Below are positions 33,670 through 41,454 of a stretch of DNA of 45,251 bases, piece after piece. Below the pieces are notes generated by a model that was given only the letters and a program-made list of their open reading frames with translations, had not been told where the DNA came from and made no database searches. Position 1 is the stretch's first letter, and each line of letters opens with the position of its first letter. Both the position numbers and the translations under genes were made by a program. Source of the stretch: an uncultured Tenacibaculum sp. (GTDB lineage: Bacteria; Bacteroidota; Bacteroidia; Flavobacteriales; Flavobacteriaceae); assembly GCA_947504185.1 (NCBI GenBank), contig CANNGJ010000023.1:1-45251 (forward strand), in the 5' to 3' direction.

Positions 33670-34530
33670 TCAAATATACATATTTCTGATTAACTCACCA
33701 GAATCTTTCTTCTCCTCAATAACGTTAAACCCAATCATTTTATTTTGTATGCGGGTAATTAAATTTTTAGTTACTGGTTTACCATCATTCCATTCGGTTA
33801 TAGATAACCATTTTTGAATATCTTCTAACTGTTGCTCATATCTTTCGGCTAGTATTTCATCAATATTATCAAAGTCTTTGAAATCTTTAGTGCAACCGTT
33901 AATTATGTCTAAAACTTTTTTTACTTCTTCGAAATTGTTTTCTAATATTTCGTTTCGAACTGCTACCACAAAACAAGGCCAAGGAGTAGGGCAATCACCT
34001 AAACGTCTAAAAATACCGTTGTCAACTAAAGGTTTTGTGGTAAAATGTTCCCACATAAAATAATCAGCATCACCATTAGTTAATGCATCAATTCCGCCTT
34101 GTAAATTACCAACAACTTTAAATTTTAGTTTGTCAATATCCCAACCGTTATTATGTGCATTAACAATTGCCATTAAATGCGAGCCAGAACCAAAGCGGCT
34201 AATTGCCACAGTTTCATGTTCTAAATCATTAATGCTTTTAAATTTAGATTTAGCACCAACGTGAATCCCCCAAATTAAAGGACTTTTAACAAAAGTCTGC
34301 GTTATTTTAGAAGGATTACCATTAATAATATCTTTTATAATTCCTTCGGTAAGTACAATGGCAATATCAACATCGCCAGAGCGAAGTGCTTTACACATAG
34401 CACCAGTACCTCCAGGAAAATCTTGCCAACGTAAGTTGATTCCTTCGTTCGTGTATTCTTTATTTTTTAAAGTAACATACCAAGGATAATTAAAATGCTC
34501 TGGTACACCACCTACTTTTAAATTTAGCAT
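33670..34530 (-). CDS. Cytoplasmic periplasmic-binding-fold protein (Ca3427-like)
   Basis: 286 residues with the fold of a type II periplasmic binding protein but no signal peptide or lipobox, so it should stay in the cytoplasm. Seen: opening 'LKVGGVPEHFNYPWYVTLKN', 'WQDFPGGTGAMCKALRSGDV', 'VDIAIVLTEGIIKDIING', 'VAISRFGSGSHLMAIVNAHN' and 'DADYFMWEHFTTKPLVDNG'. The 'GVPEHFN-PW' opening recalls the Ca3427-like group, related to ThiY/THI5 proteins. Cytoplasmic members of this fold can be enzymes (MqnA, MqnD, THI5). Last gene of a head-to-tail operon: starts right after the phosphorylase stop. Ligand or reaction unknown. Confidence 0.78.
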   Translation of the reverse strand: MLNLKVGGVPEHFNYPWYVTLKNKEYTNEGINLRWQDFPGGTGAMCKALRSGDVDIAIVLTEGIIKDIINGNPSKITQTFVKSPLIWGIHVGAKSKFKSINDLEHETVAISRFGSGSHLMAIVNAHNNGWDIDKLKFKVVGNLQGGIDALTNGDADYFMWEHFTTKPLVDNGIFRRLGDCPTPWPCFVVAVRNEILENNFEEVKKVLDIINGCTKDFKDFDNIDEILAERYEQQLEDIQKWLSITEWNDGKPVTKNLITRIQNKMIGFNVIEEKKDSGELIRNMYI

Positions 34531-35400
34531 TTACTCGGCTAGTTTATCTAATGTGTATATAATTAAATCTGCGACAACTTTACCAGGGTCTTCACTAAAT
34601 GTTCCGTTAGCTCTGTTTGCGATTAAAGCATTCATAGAAGCTGCATTATGACCTAATAATTTCGATAAGCCATAAATTGCAGAAGTTTCCATTTCTAAAT
34701 TGGTAATTCTGTTTCCGTTATGGTTAAAGCTATCAATCTTTTTGTTTAATTCAGCATCTTGTAGATCTAAACGAAGTACACGACCTTGAGGTCCGTAAAA
34801 TCCACCAGCAGTAGCTGTGATTCCTTTATGAACTTTATCAGACATTAACTTATCTTCTAAAGTTTTTCCGTTAGCAACAATTAATGGATAAGATTTTTTT
34901 GAACTCCAACCAGTGTGATTAATAAAAGCTTCTTCTAGTTCTGGATGTGCAATATCTTCTACTTGATAAGATAATAACATTCCGTTTAAATCTAACCCAT
35001 GAGAGCTTAGTAAAAAACTATCTACAGGAATATCTGCTTGTAGTGAACCAGAAGTTCCTATTCTTGTAATATTTAATTGAGTATGGTTTTCTTTTACTTT
35101 ACGTGTTTCTAAATCGATGTTAACTAAAGCATCTAATTCGTTTAAAACGATATCAATATTATCAGGGCCAATTCCAGTAGAAATAACAGTTAAACGTTTT
35201 CCTTTGTAGGTTCCTGTTGTTGTTTTAAATTCACGTTTTTGAGTTGTAAATTCAATAGTATCAAAATGTTGTGTTACTTTATCTACACGATATTGATCTC
35301 CTACAAAGATAATATCGGTAGCTATATGCTCAGGTCTTAAATTTAGATGATAAATACTTCCATCAGGATTTAAGATGAGTTCAGAATGTTGTATGTTCAT
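34531..35400 (-). CDS. Nucleoside phosphorylase (PNP/UDP family)
   Basis: 289 residues, PNP_UDP_1 family: phosphorolysis of nucleosides to base and ribose-1-phosphate. Seen: 'ATDIIFVGDQYRVDKVTQHF' (phosphate loop), 'VISTGIGPDNIDIVLNEL', 'ITRIGTSGSLQADIPVDSFL' and the substrate-binding 'TNLEMETSAIYGLSKLLGHN' (Glu-Met-Glu signature). Close to uridine phosphorylases in length and motif, but the exact base is uncertain. Sits between a DUF1835 gene and a cytoplasmic binding-fold gene with no intervening bases, implying translational coupling. Confidence 0.9.
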   Translation of the reverse strand: MNIQHSELILNPDGSIYHLNLRPEHIATDIIFVGDQYRVDKVTQHFDTIEFTTQKREFKTTTGTYKGKRLTVISTGIGPDNIDIVLNELDALVNIDLETRKVKENHTQLNITRIGTSGSLQADIPVDSFLLSSHGLDLNGMLLSYQVEDIAHPELEEAFINHTGWSSKKSYPLIVANGKTLEDKLMSDKVHKGITATAGGFYGPQGRVLRLDLQDAELNKKIDSFNHNGNRITNLEMETSAIYGLSKLLGHNAASMNALIANRANGTFSEDPGKVVADLIIYTLDKLAE

Positions 35401-36345
35401 TTACGATGTAATTTTTAACAGCTTATCCGTAGAGTTTACATATAGATAGCTGTATTTTTTAGCGCCGCCAAGATACGAAAAATCAGAACGTACTTTACTA
35501 TAATAATTCGTTTGATTATGAAGTACTTGTTTACCTACTTTACTTAGTTTAACAGGATTGAATGAAGTGAATAGTTTTTTTAGTTGATCTAACTTATTGA
35601 TGTATTGAATATCACCAAATCCGTAATTTTCTTGATCACTTAAAAGATTACCAACTAATTGTTCTTTAGAGGTGAATTGATTATTCTTTGCAGTTTTTAA
35701 GATGTTATTTTCAACATGATTTAATCCGTTTTCGATTGAAGGAAAACGCAGTAAATGCGATTTTATAGCTTCTTCTAGATAACTAAAAGTAGCGCTAGTA
35801 TTAAATTTGTAAGCATTTTCTAATTGTAGCGGGCTATCTGAACAATACAACTGCCAAATATAATCGGCATACTCAATATCATCTTTTGTAAGTTGAGTTC
35901 TCGTGCTGTATAATTCTTTTAATTGAGAATTTGTAAGTTCATTTAAGCTCAAAAGCTTTTCTTGATCATCTATTGTTCCACTACAAACCAAAGATATTTG
36001 TCGTTCTTTTCGGTAACGTTTTAACCAACTTATTACTGCTAGCATATTTACTTGACAGAATAAATCGTATTCAAACCATAAAACAATTTCATCTTGCTCT
36101 TTTTGGTTACAAAGATTTCGATATTCTTTTACGGTATAATCAATAAATTTTTGTTTTGAAACTTTATAAGAAGATTTTAAAAAGTCGAAACGAGTTTTCC
36201 AAAAGCTTTCGCTACCAACATCAACTGATGTTTTACCTTCACATAGCATCTCTCTCCATGTAATTATATCACCTTTAAAATTTAATTTGTTAATTCTTTC
36301 TGTGGTGCTGTCTCCGTTTGTGATGTGTAATATAGAGGAAGCCAT
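35401..36345 (-). CDS. DUF1835-domain protein
   Basis: 314 residues, cytoplasmic. N-terminal DUF1835 part 'SILHITNGDSTTERINKL', 'DIITWREMLCEGKTSVDVGS', 'DEIVLWFEYDLFCQVNMLAV', then a helical region with an 'LTKDDIEYADYIWQLYCS' segment and a C-terminus rich in Lys and aromatic residues. The domain is widespread but uncharacterised. First gene of the operon with the nucleoside phosphorylase and the binding-fold protein; upstream (36346-36456) I find only an AACGTT-containing repeat and no clear -7 box. Confidence 0.85.
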   Translation of the reverse strand: MASSILHITNGDSTTERINKLNFKGDIITWREMLCEGKTSVDVGSESFWKTRFDFLKSSYKVSKQKFIDYTVKEYRNLCNQKEQDEIVLWFEYDLFCQVNMLAVISWLKRYRKERQISLVCSGTIDDQEKLLSLNELTNSQLKELYSTRTQLTKDDIEYADYIWQLYCSDSPLQLENAYKFNTSATFSYLEEAIKSHLLRFPSIENGLNHVENNILKTAKNNQFTSKEQLVGNLLSDQENYGFGDIQYINKLDQLKKLFTSFNPVKLSKVGKQVLHNQTNYYSKVRSDFSYLGGAKKYSYLYVNSTDKLLKITS

Positions 36346-36456
36346 ACTCTTGGGGAATTTAATTGAACTCTTTTTATTCGTTACATAATAAACGTTTGTT
36401 TTTTAACGTTATTATTAATTACTTACATTTTAACATTCGATTATTGTAAATAAACA

Positions 36457-36488
36457 AAGATGCCAAGAACTTAAGCTCTTGACATCTT
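36457..36488 (-). terminator. Hairpin terminator of the SUI1 gene
   Basis: 12-bp arms AAGATGCCAAGA / TCTTGACATCTT (one G-U pair on the transcript) with an 8-base loop, 8 bases past the stop at 36496; TTTGTTTATTT follows on the minus strand. Confidence 0.72.
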
Positions 36489-36495
36489 AATAATA

Positions 36496-36819
36496 TTATC
36501 CTCCAACGCGCTTTACGTTAAAGCCTTTATCTTTTAAAATTTGCATTATTTGATCGCGATAATCGCCTTGGATGATTATTTTGTCATCCTTAAAACTACC
36601 ACCAACACTCAATTTAGTTTTAATTTCTTTTGCAAGTTTTTTAAAATCTTGAGTTGCTCCGTTATATCCATCTAAAATAGTAACAGGTTTACCTTTGCGT
36701 TTTTCATATTTACAAAGTATTGGGTCATCCTGTAACCAAATTTCTGGTTTCTCTTCAGCAGGCTTTTCTTCAAACTGATGCTCTGGAAATAAATTTTTTA
36801 ATTGATCTTGAAAATCCAT
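36496..36819 (-). CDS. SUI1/eIF1-like translation factor (YciH family)
   Basis: 107 residues. The C-terminal SUI1 domain is clear: 'KRKGKPVTILDGYNGATQDF', 'KKLAKEIKTKLSVGGSFKDD', 'IIIQGDYRDQIMQILKDKGF', preceded by an acidic linker 'EEKPAEEKPEIWLQDDP'. YciH-type proteins bind the ribosomal P-site region and are thought to affect start-codon selection. The gene follows the 2OG-Fe(II) oxygenase gene by 4 bases, so the two are one operon, ended by the hairpin at 36457-36488. Confidence 0.92.
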   Translation of the reverse strand: MDFQDQLKNLFPEHQFEEKPAEEKPEIWLQDDPILCKYEKRKGKPVTILDGYNGATQDFKKLAKEIKTKLSVGGSFKDDKIIIQGDYRDQIMQILKDKGFNVKRVGG

Positions 36820-36823
36820 TAAA

Positions 36824-37771
36824 CTATTTTTTTAATCCTAATTCACGTAAACGTTCATTTAAAAATTCACCAGCAGTAATATCTTCAAATTGCTTTGGAT
36901 TATTCTCATCGATACATTTATCTAAAACATCTAATTTCATGTCAGAAACTGGGTGCATAAAGAAAGGAATTGAATAACGTGAAGTTCCCCACATTTCTTT
37001 AGGAGGATTCGTTACTCTATGTATCGTAGATTTTAATTTATTGTTACTGTGACGCGATAACATGTCTCCAACATTAATCATTAATTCATCTGGTTCTGCA
37101 ATTGCGTCGTGCCAAACTCCGTCATGATCTTGTACTTGTAAGCCTTTACCTTGAGCTCCCATTAACAATGTAATTAAGTTAATGTCTCCGTGAGCTGCAG
37201 CTCTTTCTGCTCCTTTAGGTTCAGTTTCAATAGGTGGGTAGTGGATAGGACGTAAAATACTATTTCCGTTTTTGATGTAATTATCAAAATAAGTTTCTTC
37301 TAATCCTAAATGTAAAGCTAAAGAACGTAAAACGTACTTAGCAGTCTTTTCTAACATTTGGTAAGTTTGTTTACCAACTTCGTTAAATTTAGGAAGCTCA
37401 GAAACTTCTACATTATCTGGATATTCTTTTGCGTATTTTGAATCTGCGTCAACATACTGTCCGAAATGCCAAAACTCTTTTAAATCTCCTTCTTTCTTTC
37501 CTTTAGCAGATTCTTTACCAAAAGATACATATCCTCTTTGACCACCGATTCCTGGAATTTCATATTTTTCTTTTACTTCGGTAGGTAAATCGAAAAAGTT
37601 CTTGATTTCTTTATATAGGTTGTCTACTAGTTCGTCATCTAAAAAATGACCTTTTAAAGCTACAAAACCAATAGTTTCGTATGCATTACCTATTTCGTTG
37701 ATAAATTTTTGTTTTCTGCTTTCATCGTTAGATAAAAAGTCAGCTAAATTTACACTTGGGACTTTACTCAT
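36824..37771 (-). CDS. 2-oxoglutarate/Fe(II) oxygenase, isopenicillin N synthase family
   Basis: 315 residues. N-terminal DIOX_N part 'VPSVNLADFLSNDESRKQ', 'GNAYETIGFVALKGHFLDDE'; catalytic double-stranded helix with 'AAAHGDINLITLLMGA' (His and Asp of the HxD motif), 'IHRVTNPPKEMWG' (distal His) and 'SRYSIPFFMHP' (the R-x-S co-substrate motif). All three metal ligands are present, so it should be active. Substrate unknown; in flavobacteria this gene is often next to SUI1, as here. No TAnnTTTG box is visible in the 60 bases upstream. Confidence 0.9.
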   Translation of the reverse strand: MSKVPSVNLADFLSNDESRKQKFINEIGNAYETIGFVALKGHFLDDELVDNLYKEIKNFFDLPTEVKEKYEIPGIGGQRGYVSFGKESAKGKKEGDLKEFWHFGQYVDADSKYAKEYPDNVEVSELPKFNEVGKQTYQMLEKTAKYVLRSLALHLGLEETYFDNYIKNGNSILRPIHYPPIETEPKGAERAAAHGDINLITLLMGAQGKGLQVQDHDGVWHDAIAEPDELMINVGDMLSRHSNNKLKSTIHRVTNPPKEMWGTSRYSIPFFMHPVSDMKLDVLDKCIDENNPKQFEDITAGEFLNERLRELGLKK

Positions 37772-37831
37772 TGTTAATAACTTTTATAAAAATGATTGTA
37801 AAGGTATTAAAAACAAGGGTACGATTAAAAA

Positions 37832-38530
37832 TTACTTATTAACAAAAGGTATTAAATAGGATATGGTGTAGTTAAAGCCAAAACCAGAATTACTTTCAAA
37901 AACTCTGTTAAAGCCAGGAGCATAAAGCGTTTTAAAGTTTTCTTGATCATCAATACTTAACATAATTTTATAAGAAAATCCTGCGCTAAGGAATAGATTT
38001 TTAAATGTTTCTACTTTAATACCTAATTGTAATTCTGTCCAATGTGCGGTTAATCCAGTGTCGGTTACTGGAGTTTGAATTGTATTAGAAGGAAAATAAG
38101 GGCTCCCTACATTTGGCTTGTAACTATTTAAAGTTTGGTCGAAAATAGCAAAACCATATCGCATACCAACATAGATTTCGTTATTCATATCTAACCAATT
38201 CTTATAGGCATTATAATTTGCTCCTAAACGAATAAAGCTACCCTTAGATGTTGAAGTAGTAAAATCTTCAAAGGTAATTTCTTCTTCATAACCTAACTCT
38301 ATGGCAACATACCAGTTTTTAGAAACTCTGTAATCACCAACAATTTCTATTCCGCTATAACTTTTATCAAAAAGTGAAAGGCCAGGTTTGCTAATATCTA
38401 CACCTAAACGAAGTCCGTAACCAGTTTTATAAGTTATAGTATCTTTTTTTGTTTTAGTTGCTTCTGTTTTTTGAGAGTATCCGTTTACACAAAAAAGAAG
38501 TAAAGAAATACTAATAATATACTTGTACAT
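37832..38530 (-). CDS. DUF6048-type outer-membrane protein
   Basis: 232 residues from the ATG at 38530 (MYKYIISISLLLFCVNGYSQ signal peptide); the longer in-frame start at 38584 has no signal. Downstream strands such as 'GYGLRLGVDISKPGLSLFD', 'NWYVAIELGYEEEITFED', 'SFIRLGANYNAYKNW' and 'FNYTISYLIPFVNK' suggest a small barrel. In my recollection this is the DUF6048 family that travels with DUF6452 and rlmD. It overlaps the DUF6452 gene by 20 bases, so the two are translated together. Confidence 0.82.
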   Translation of the reverse strand: MYKYIISISLLLFCVNGYSQKTEATKTKKDTITYKTGYGLRLGVDISKPGLSLFDKSYSGIEIVGDYRVSKNWYVAIELGYEEEITFEDFTTSTSKGSFIRLGANYNAYKNWLDMNNEIYVGMRYGFAIFDQTLNSYKPNVGSPYFPSNTIQTPVTDTGLTAHWTELQLGIKVETFKNLFLSAGFSYKIMLSIDDQENFKTLYAPGFNRVFESNSGFGFNYTISYLIPFVNK

Positions 38531-38990
38531 GAGCTCTTGCTTGATTATCGATATTAGTAATTTGTGAAGTAGATAAACTATCAATCCAACTAGTGTATTC
38601 TAAGTTTACATCTTTATATATAATTCTAAACCCGCATGAACGAGATACATAATCGTCTTCAGGATTGTATTTTATAGTAAGTGTAGCTATTTGATTGTTA
38701 GTTATATTTCCATCAATACTATTCATTTTTAAAGTATACACAGTTTCTTGCGCTAAACTATTTAAAGGAATGGCAATACTATCTGTAGATTGATTTGTAT
38801 AAAGGCTATCTGTTTTGCCTTGTGCTATAATAGATAAACATTGAACAGCTTTTAGTTGAGAAGTATCGTCTTTATCATAAAAACGTAAAACCAAATTTGG
38901 TGTTACTGGATTTTGGACACAAAAATCGTCTTTTTCGCAAGCTGAAATTCCTATAAAAACAAGGATTAATAGAAAGATGTATTTTTTCAT
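38511..38990 (-). CDS. DUF6452-type lipoprotein
   Basis: 159 residues, lipobox FIGISAC (Cys18), mature 'EKDDFCVQNPVTPNLVLRFY' and 'EDDYVSRSCGFRIIYKDVN'. These fit the DUF6452 family, whose gene normally lies between rlmD and DUF6048 in flavobacteria. Here the rlmD side is interrupted by an oppositely oriented PEGA gene (39131-39838). Own promoter: TAGCTTTG on the minus strand at 39010-39017. Confidence 0.83.
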   Translation of the reverse strand: MKKYIFLLILVFIGISACEKDDFCVQNPVTPNLVLRFYDKDDTSQLKAVQCLSIIAQGKTDSLYTNQSTDSIAIPLNSLAQETVYTLKMNSIDGNITNNQIATLTIKYNPEDDYVSRSCGFRIIYKDVNLEYTSWIDSLSTSQITNIDNQARAHVQVYY

Positions 38991-39009
38991 TAAATAGATA
39001 TATTATTAG

Positions 39010-39017
39010 CAAAGCTA
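39010..39017 (-). promoter_or_regulatory. -7 promoter box of DUF6452-DUF6048 operon
   Basis: Minus strand TAGCTTTG, exact TAnnTTTG match, 19 bases before the start at 38990. It is 39 bp from the dyad at 39057-39072, not 23, so this promoter is unlikely to be controlled by the dyad in the same way. Confidence 0.6.
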
Positions 39018-39056
39018 AAAAAGGTTGTTTAAATAAAAATAGAATTTAGATAAAAT

Positions 39057-39072
39057 TACCCAAAAGTAGGTA
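39057..39072 (+). promoter_or_regulatory. Operator-like dyad 4 (PEGA gene)
   Basis: TACCCA-AAAG-TAGGTA, one mismatch to the perfect dyad at 17245. Ends exactly 23 bp before the -7 box of the PEGA gene, the same distance as at the response-regulator and barrel genes about 25 kb away. Confidence 0.62.
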
Positions 39073-39095
39073 TTTTTTTCAATGATGACTTCATA

Positions 39096-39103
39096 TAGAT
39101 TTG
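39096..39103 (+). promoter_or_regulatory. -7 promoter box of PEGA gene
   Basis: TAGATTTG, exact TAnnTTTG match, 27 bases before the ATG at 39131 and 23 bp after dyad 4. Confidence 0.68.
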
Positions 39104-39130
39104 TTATTCAACAATAATAAACATATTAAA

Positions 39131-39838
39131 ATGAAAAAAATTATACTTTTAATGGCTGTTGTATTAGCAACAAATTCATATGCTAGTTTTATAGTGAATA
39201 AATATTCTGAAAATGAAAATATTTCTTTTTATGGAAAGAAGAAAATTGAATTTGGGGTTTCAGAATCTGACGCAGAGATACATATAAACGGAAAACTTGT
39301 AGGTAAAGGTACTACTATAGTAACGGTACCAAAAAAAGATTGTGTAACTGTAATCGTTAAAAAGGTGGGTTATCTAACTGAAAGAATTGAATTCTGTAAT
39401 AAGAAAAATATGACGAAGCCACCAAAATCATACTATGTTGAGATGAAAAGGGATGACTCTTACGACGCTTCTATACTTACAGATATTGCAAATGTTGATA
39501 TTGAACTTAAATGTGAAAAATTAGATAAAGATGCAGCATGGAAATTAATAAATCAAATTGTACTTACTTATATTGATGTAATTGAAATGACTGATAAAGA
39601 AACAGGTTATTTAAGAACTTCTTGGTCTTTAAAATCCTTTAAACAGAATACAGTTAGAACAAGAATTATTGTAAAAGAAGCATCAACAGAGCCTTTAGTT
39701 TTTAAAGTAAAGTTAATTAGTGAAGCTTCAGGTTTACCGTTGACAAGTGTTAAAAGTGATGAACTGTATAAAGAGTGGGATAGAGTTTTAAGGTCTTATA
39801 GTGATGTGATTGGAGAATTTCAAGCAAGAATTAAATAA
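39131..39838 (+). CDS. Secreted PEGA-domain protein
   Basis: 235 residues from ATG 39131 (the start at 39101 is a TTG inside the promoter box). Signal peptide 'MKKIILLMAVVLATNSYA'. PEGA domain at about 40-95: 'SDAEIHINGKLVGKGTTIVT', 'VTVIVKKVGYLTERIEF', with the typical G-x-G turn and GY. The C-terminal half (about 110-235) has 'IELKCEKLDKDAAWKLINQI' and 'EMTDKETGYLRTSWSLKSF', not recognised. PEGA domains are common in envelope and S-layer-like proteins. The gene has its own strong promoter with an operator dyad shared with the two-component system at 14-17 kb, and its own terminator. It sits between rlmD and DUF6452, usually neighbours, so it may be a later insertion. Confidence 0.82.
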   Translation: MKKIILLMAVVLATNSYASFIVNKYSENENISFYGKKKIEFGVSESDAEIHINGKLVGKGTTIVTVPKKDCVTVIVKKVGYLTERIEFCNKKNMTKPPKSYYVEMKRDDSYDASILTDIANVDIELKCEKLDKDAAWKLINQIVLTYIDVIEMTDKETGYLRTSWSLKSFKQNTVRTRIIVKEASTEPLVFKVKLISEASGLPLTSVKSDELYKEWDRVLRSYSDVIGEFQARIK

Positions 39839-39855
39839 TAATTTGAATTGGTTAA

Positions 39856-39894
39856 AAAAGAGGTGTACAGTATTATGGTACATCTCTTTTTTTT
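39856..39894 (+). terminator. Rho-independent terminator of PEGA gene
   Basis: Arms AAAAGAGGTGTAC / GTACATCTCTTTT (one G-U pair) with a 9-base loop and T8. It also overlaps the stop of rlmD on the other strand. Confidence 0.85.
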
Positions 39895-41344
39895 ATCTTT
39901 CAAATAAAACCACAGTTTCTATATGTGATGTATGTGGAAATTGATCGACTAAACTAATCTTTTTTAGTTGATAACCAGCTTCTCTTAACATTTCTGTATC
40001 ACGAGCTTGTGTTGCAGGATTACAAGATACATAAACCATTCTATCTGCATTTAGATTGATGATTTTTTTCAATGTTTTAGGTGCAATACCAGCACGTGCA
40101 GGATCTAAAATTATTGTTCTAATTTTATTTTGATATTGAGGATGTTGATTTAAAAATTTACCAACATCAGCAGCAAAAAACTCTAGGCCTTCAATATTAT
40201 TTCTTTTTGCATTTTTCTTTGCATCTTCAATGGCAGAAGCAACAATATCTACTCCAACTATTTTTGCATTCTCACTTTTAGAAGCTAAAATTTGACCAAT
40301 AGTACCAGTACCACAAAATAAATCCATTACAACAGTATTGTCAATTGCTTCTTTATTCTCTAAAGCATAATCGATAACCTTGGTATATAATTTCTCAGCT
40401 GATTTTGGGTTGGTTTGAAAGAAGCTTTTCATGCTTATTTCGAAATTTAACCCTAATAATTCTTCTACAATTTTATCTTTTCCATATACCAAATCAATAC
40501 TTCCTGATGTTGCGATAGTTCTATCTCCAGTTTCATCATTTATAGTATGTAATAAACCAGCAACTCTATCACCAAACAAATCAACTAAAAAGCTGGCAAA
40601 TTTGTTTAAGTCGAATTTAGGTAAATCTGGTGAAGTAGTAACTAAGTTGAATAATAATTCATCAGTTTTATATGATTTACGAACCACAAAATATCTGAAA
40701 AAACCTTCTTTTTTTGGGCCATGCCAAGGATCTAAACCAGTTTCTTCGCAATATTTTCTTATTTTAATTAAGTTGTCTTCAAATTGCTTATCAAATAAGC
40801 CAGAATCTTTATCTAAATTATCTCCCATCCACCAAACACCACGACGTTTAAAGCCTAATGTAAAGAAATCAGCATCTGTTTTATTTACTCTATCATATCC
40901 AATAGCAGAAAAACCATATTCCATCTTATTTCTATAGTGAAATACATTTGGTGAAGTAACAAACTCATCAAATAAATCTTCTACATTTTCTACTTTACCA
41001 ATACGTTTAAATAATGATAATGTACTTTCTTTTTTATATTGATGTTGTAAATCAATAGGTAATTGAATATATGGAGCTCCTGGTATATCTTGAAAAGGAA
41101 CTTCAACTTCATCATCAGAATGTTTTAAAACTTCAATTAGTTTACACTCTGCATATTTTTTCTTTGATTTATCCACTCTAGCTTTTACCAATTGTCCTGG
41201 TAAAGTATTAGGGATAAATACCACAAAAACTCCTTCTTCAGAACGAATTCTACCAATTCCTTTTCCGCCAAAGGCATAATCTTCAATTAAAATCTCAATA
41301 ACTTGATTTTTTCTTACAAACTTATTTCGTTCTCTACGTGGCAT
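39893..41344 (-). CDS. rlmD: 23S rRNA (uracil-C5) methyltransferase, RlmD type
   Basis: 483 residues. TRAM domain at about 12-70 ('QVIEILIEDYAFGGKGIGRI'), central domain, then the methyltransferase: 'VMDLFCGTGTIGQILASKSE' (SAM), 'IILDPARAGIAPKTLKKI' and catalytic Cys441 in 'VYVSCNPATQARD'. Normal length and motifs for m5U1939 formation. Odd: the [4Fe-4S] cysteines of classic RlmD (CxxxxxCxxC near residues 80-92 and one further on) are absent; the region reads 'VPFQDIPGAPYIQLP' (82-96) and 'DNLDKDSGLFD'. The product may be a cluster-free variant; specificity for U1939 against U747 cannot be fixed by eye. Promoter TAATTTTG at 41368-41375. Confidence 0.9.
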   Translation of the reverse strand: MPRRERNKFVRKNQVIEILIEDYAFGGKGIGRIRSEEGVFVVFIPNTLPGQLVKARVDKSKKKYAECKLIEVLKHSDDEVEVPFQDIPGAPYIQLPIDLQHQYKKESTLSLFKRIGKVENVEDLFDEFVTSPNVFHYRNKMEYGFSAIGYDRVNKTDADFFTLGFKRRGVWWMGDNLDKDSGLFDKQFEDNLIKIRKYCEETGLDPWHGPKKEGFFRYFVVRKSYKTDELLFNLVTTSPDLPKFDLNKFASFLVDLFGDRVAGLLHTINDETGDRTIATSGSIDLVYGKDKIVEELLGLNFEISMKSFFQTNPKSAEKLYTKVIDYALENKEAIDNTVVMDLFCGTGTIGQILASKSENAKIVGVDIVASAIEDAKKNAKRNNIEGLEFFAADVGKFLNQHPQYQNKIRTIILDPARAGIAPKTLKKIINLNADRMVYVSCNPATQARDTEMLREAGYQLKKISLVDQFPHTSHIETVVLFER

Positions 41345-41367
41345 TATCTATTATAATTTATCGATTG

Positions 41368-41375
41368 CAAAATTA
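41368..41375 (-). promoter_or_regulatory. -7 promoter box of rlmD
   Basis: Minus strand TAATTTTG, exact TAnnTTTG match, 23 bases before the ATG at 41344. Confidence 0.6.
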
Positions 41376-41398
41376 GGAAAAGTTATGGTTTGATTATA

Positions 41399-41432
41399 AA
41401 AAAAAGGCTACTCATTAGAGTTAGCCTTTTTT
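41399..41432 (-). terminator. Rho-independent terminator of lipocalin-OmpA operon
   Basis: Arms AAAAAGGCTA / TAGCCTTTTT, inner CTC/GAG pairs, loop ATTA, A-run and T-run on both sides. It is 23 bases past the OmpA stop at 41455. Confidence 0.85.
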
Positions 41433-41454
41433 ATATCGTAAAAGTGAGGTTTGT

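Noticed and set aside
33670..35400. Phosphorylase plus binding-fold protein as part of the futalosine menaquinone pathway
   Set aside because: The motifs do not match MqnA, MqnB or MqnD closely and no other mqn gene is nearby; kept only as an analogy.
39010..39072. DUF6452 promoter as another target of dyad 4
   Set aside because: The dyad is 39 bp from that -7 box, not 22-23 bp, so the conserved geometry is missing.
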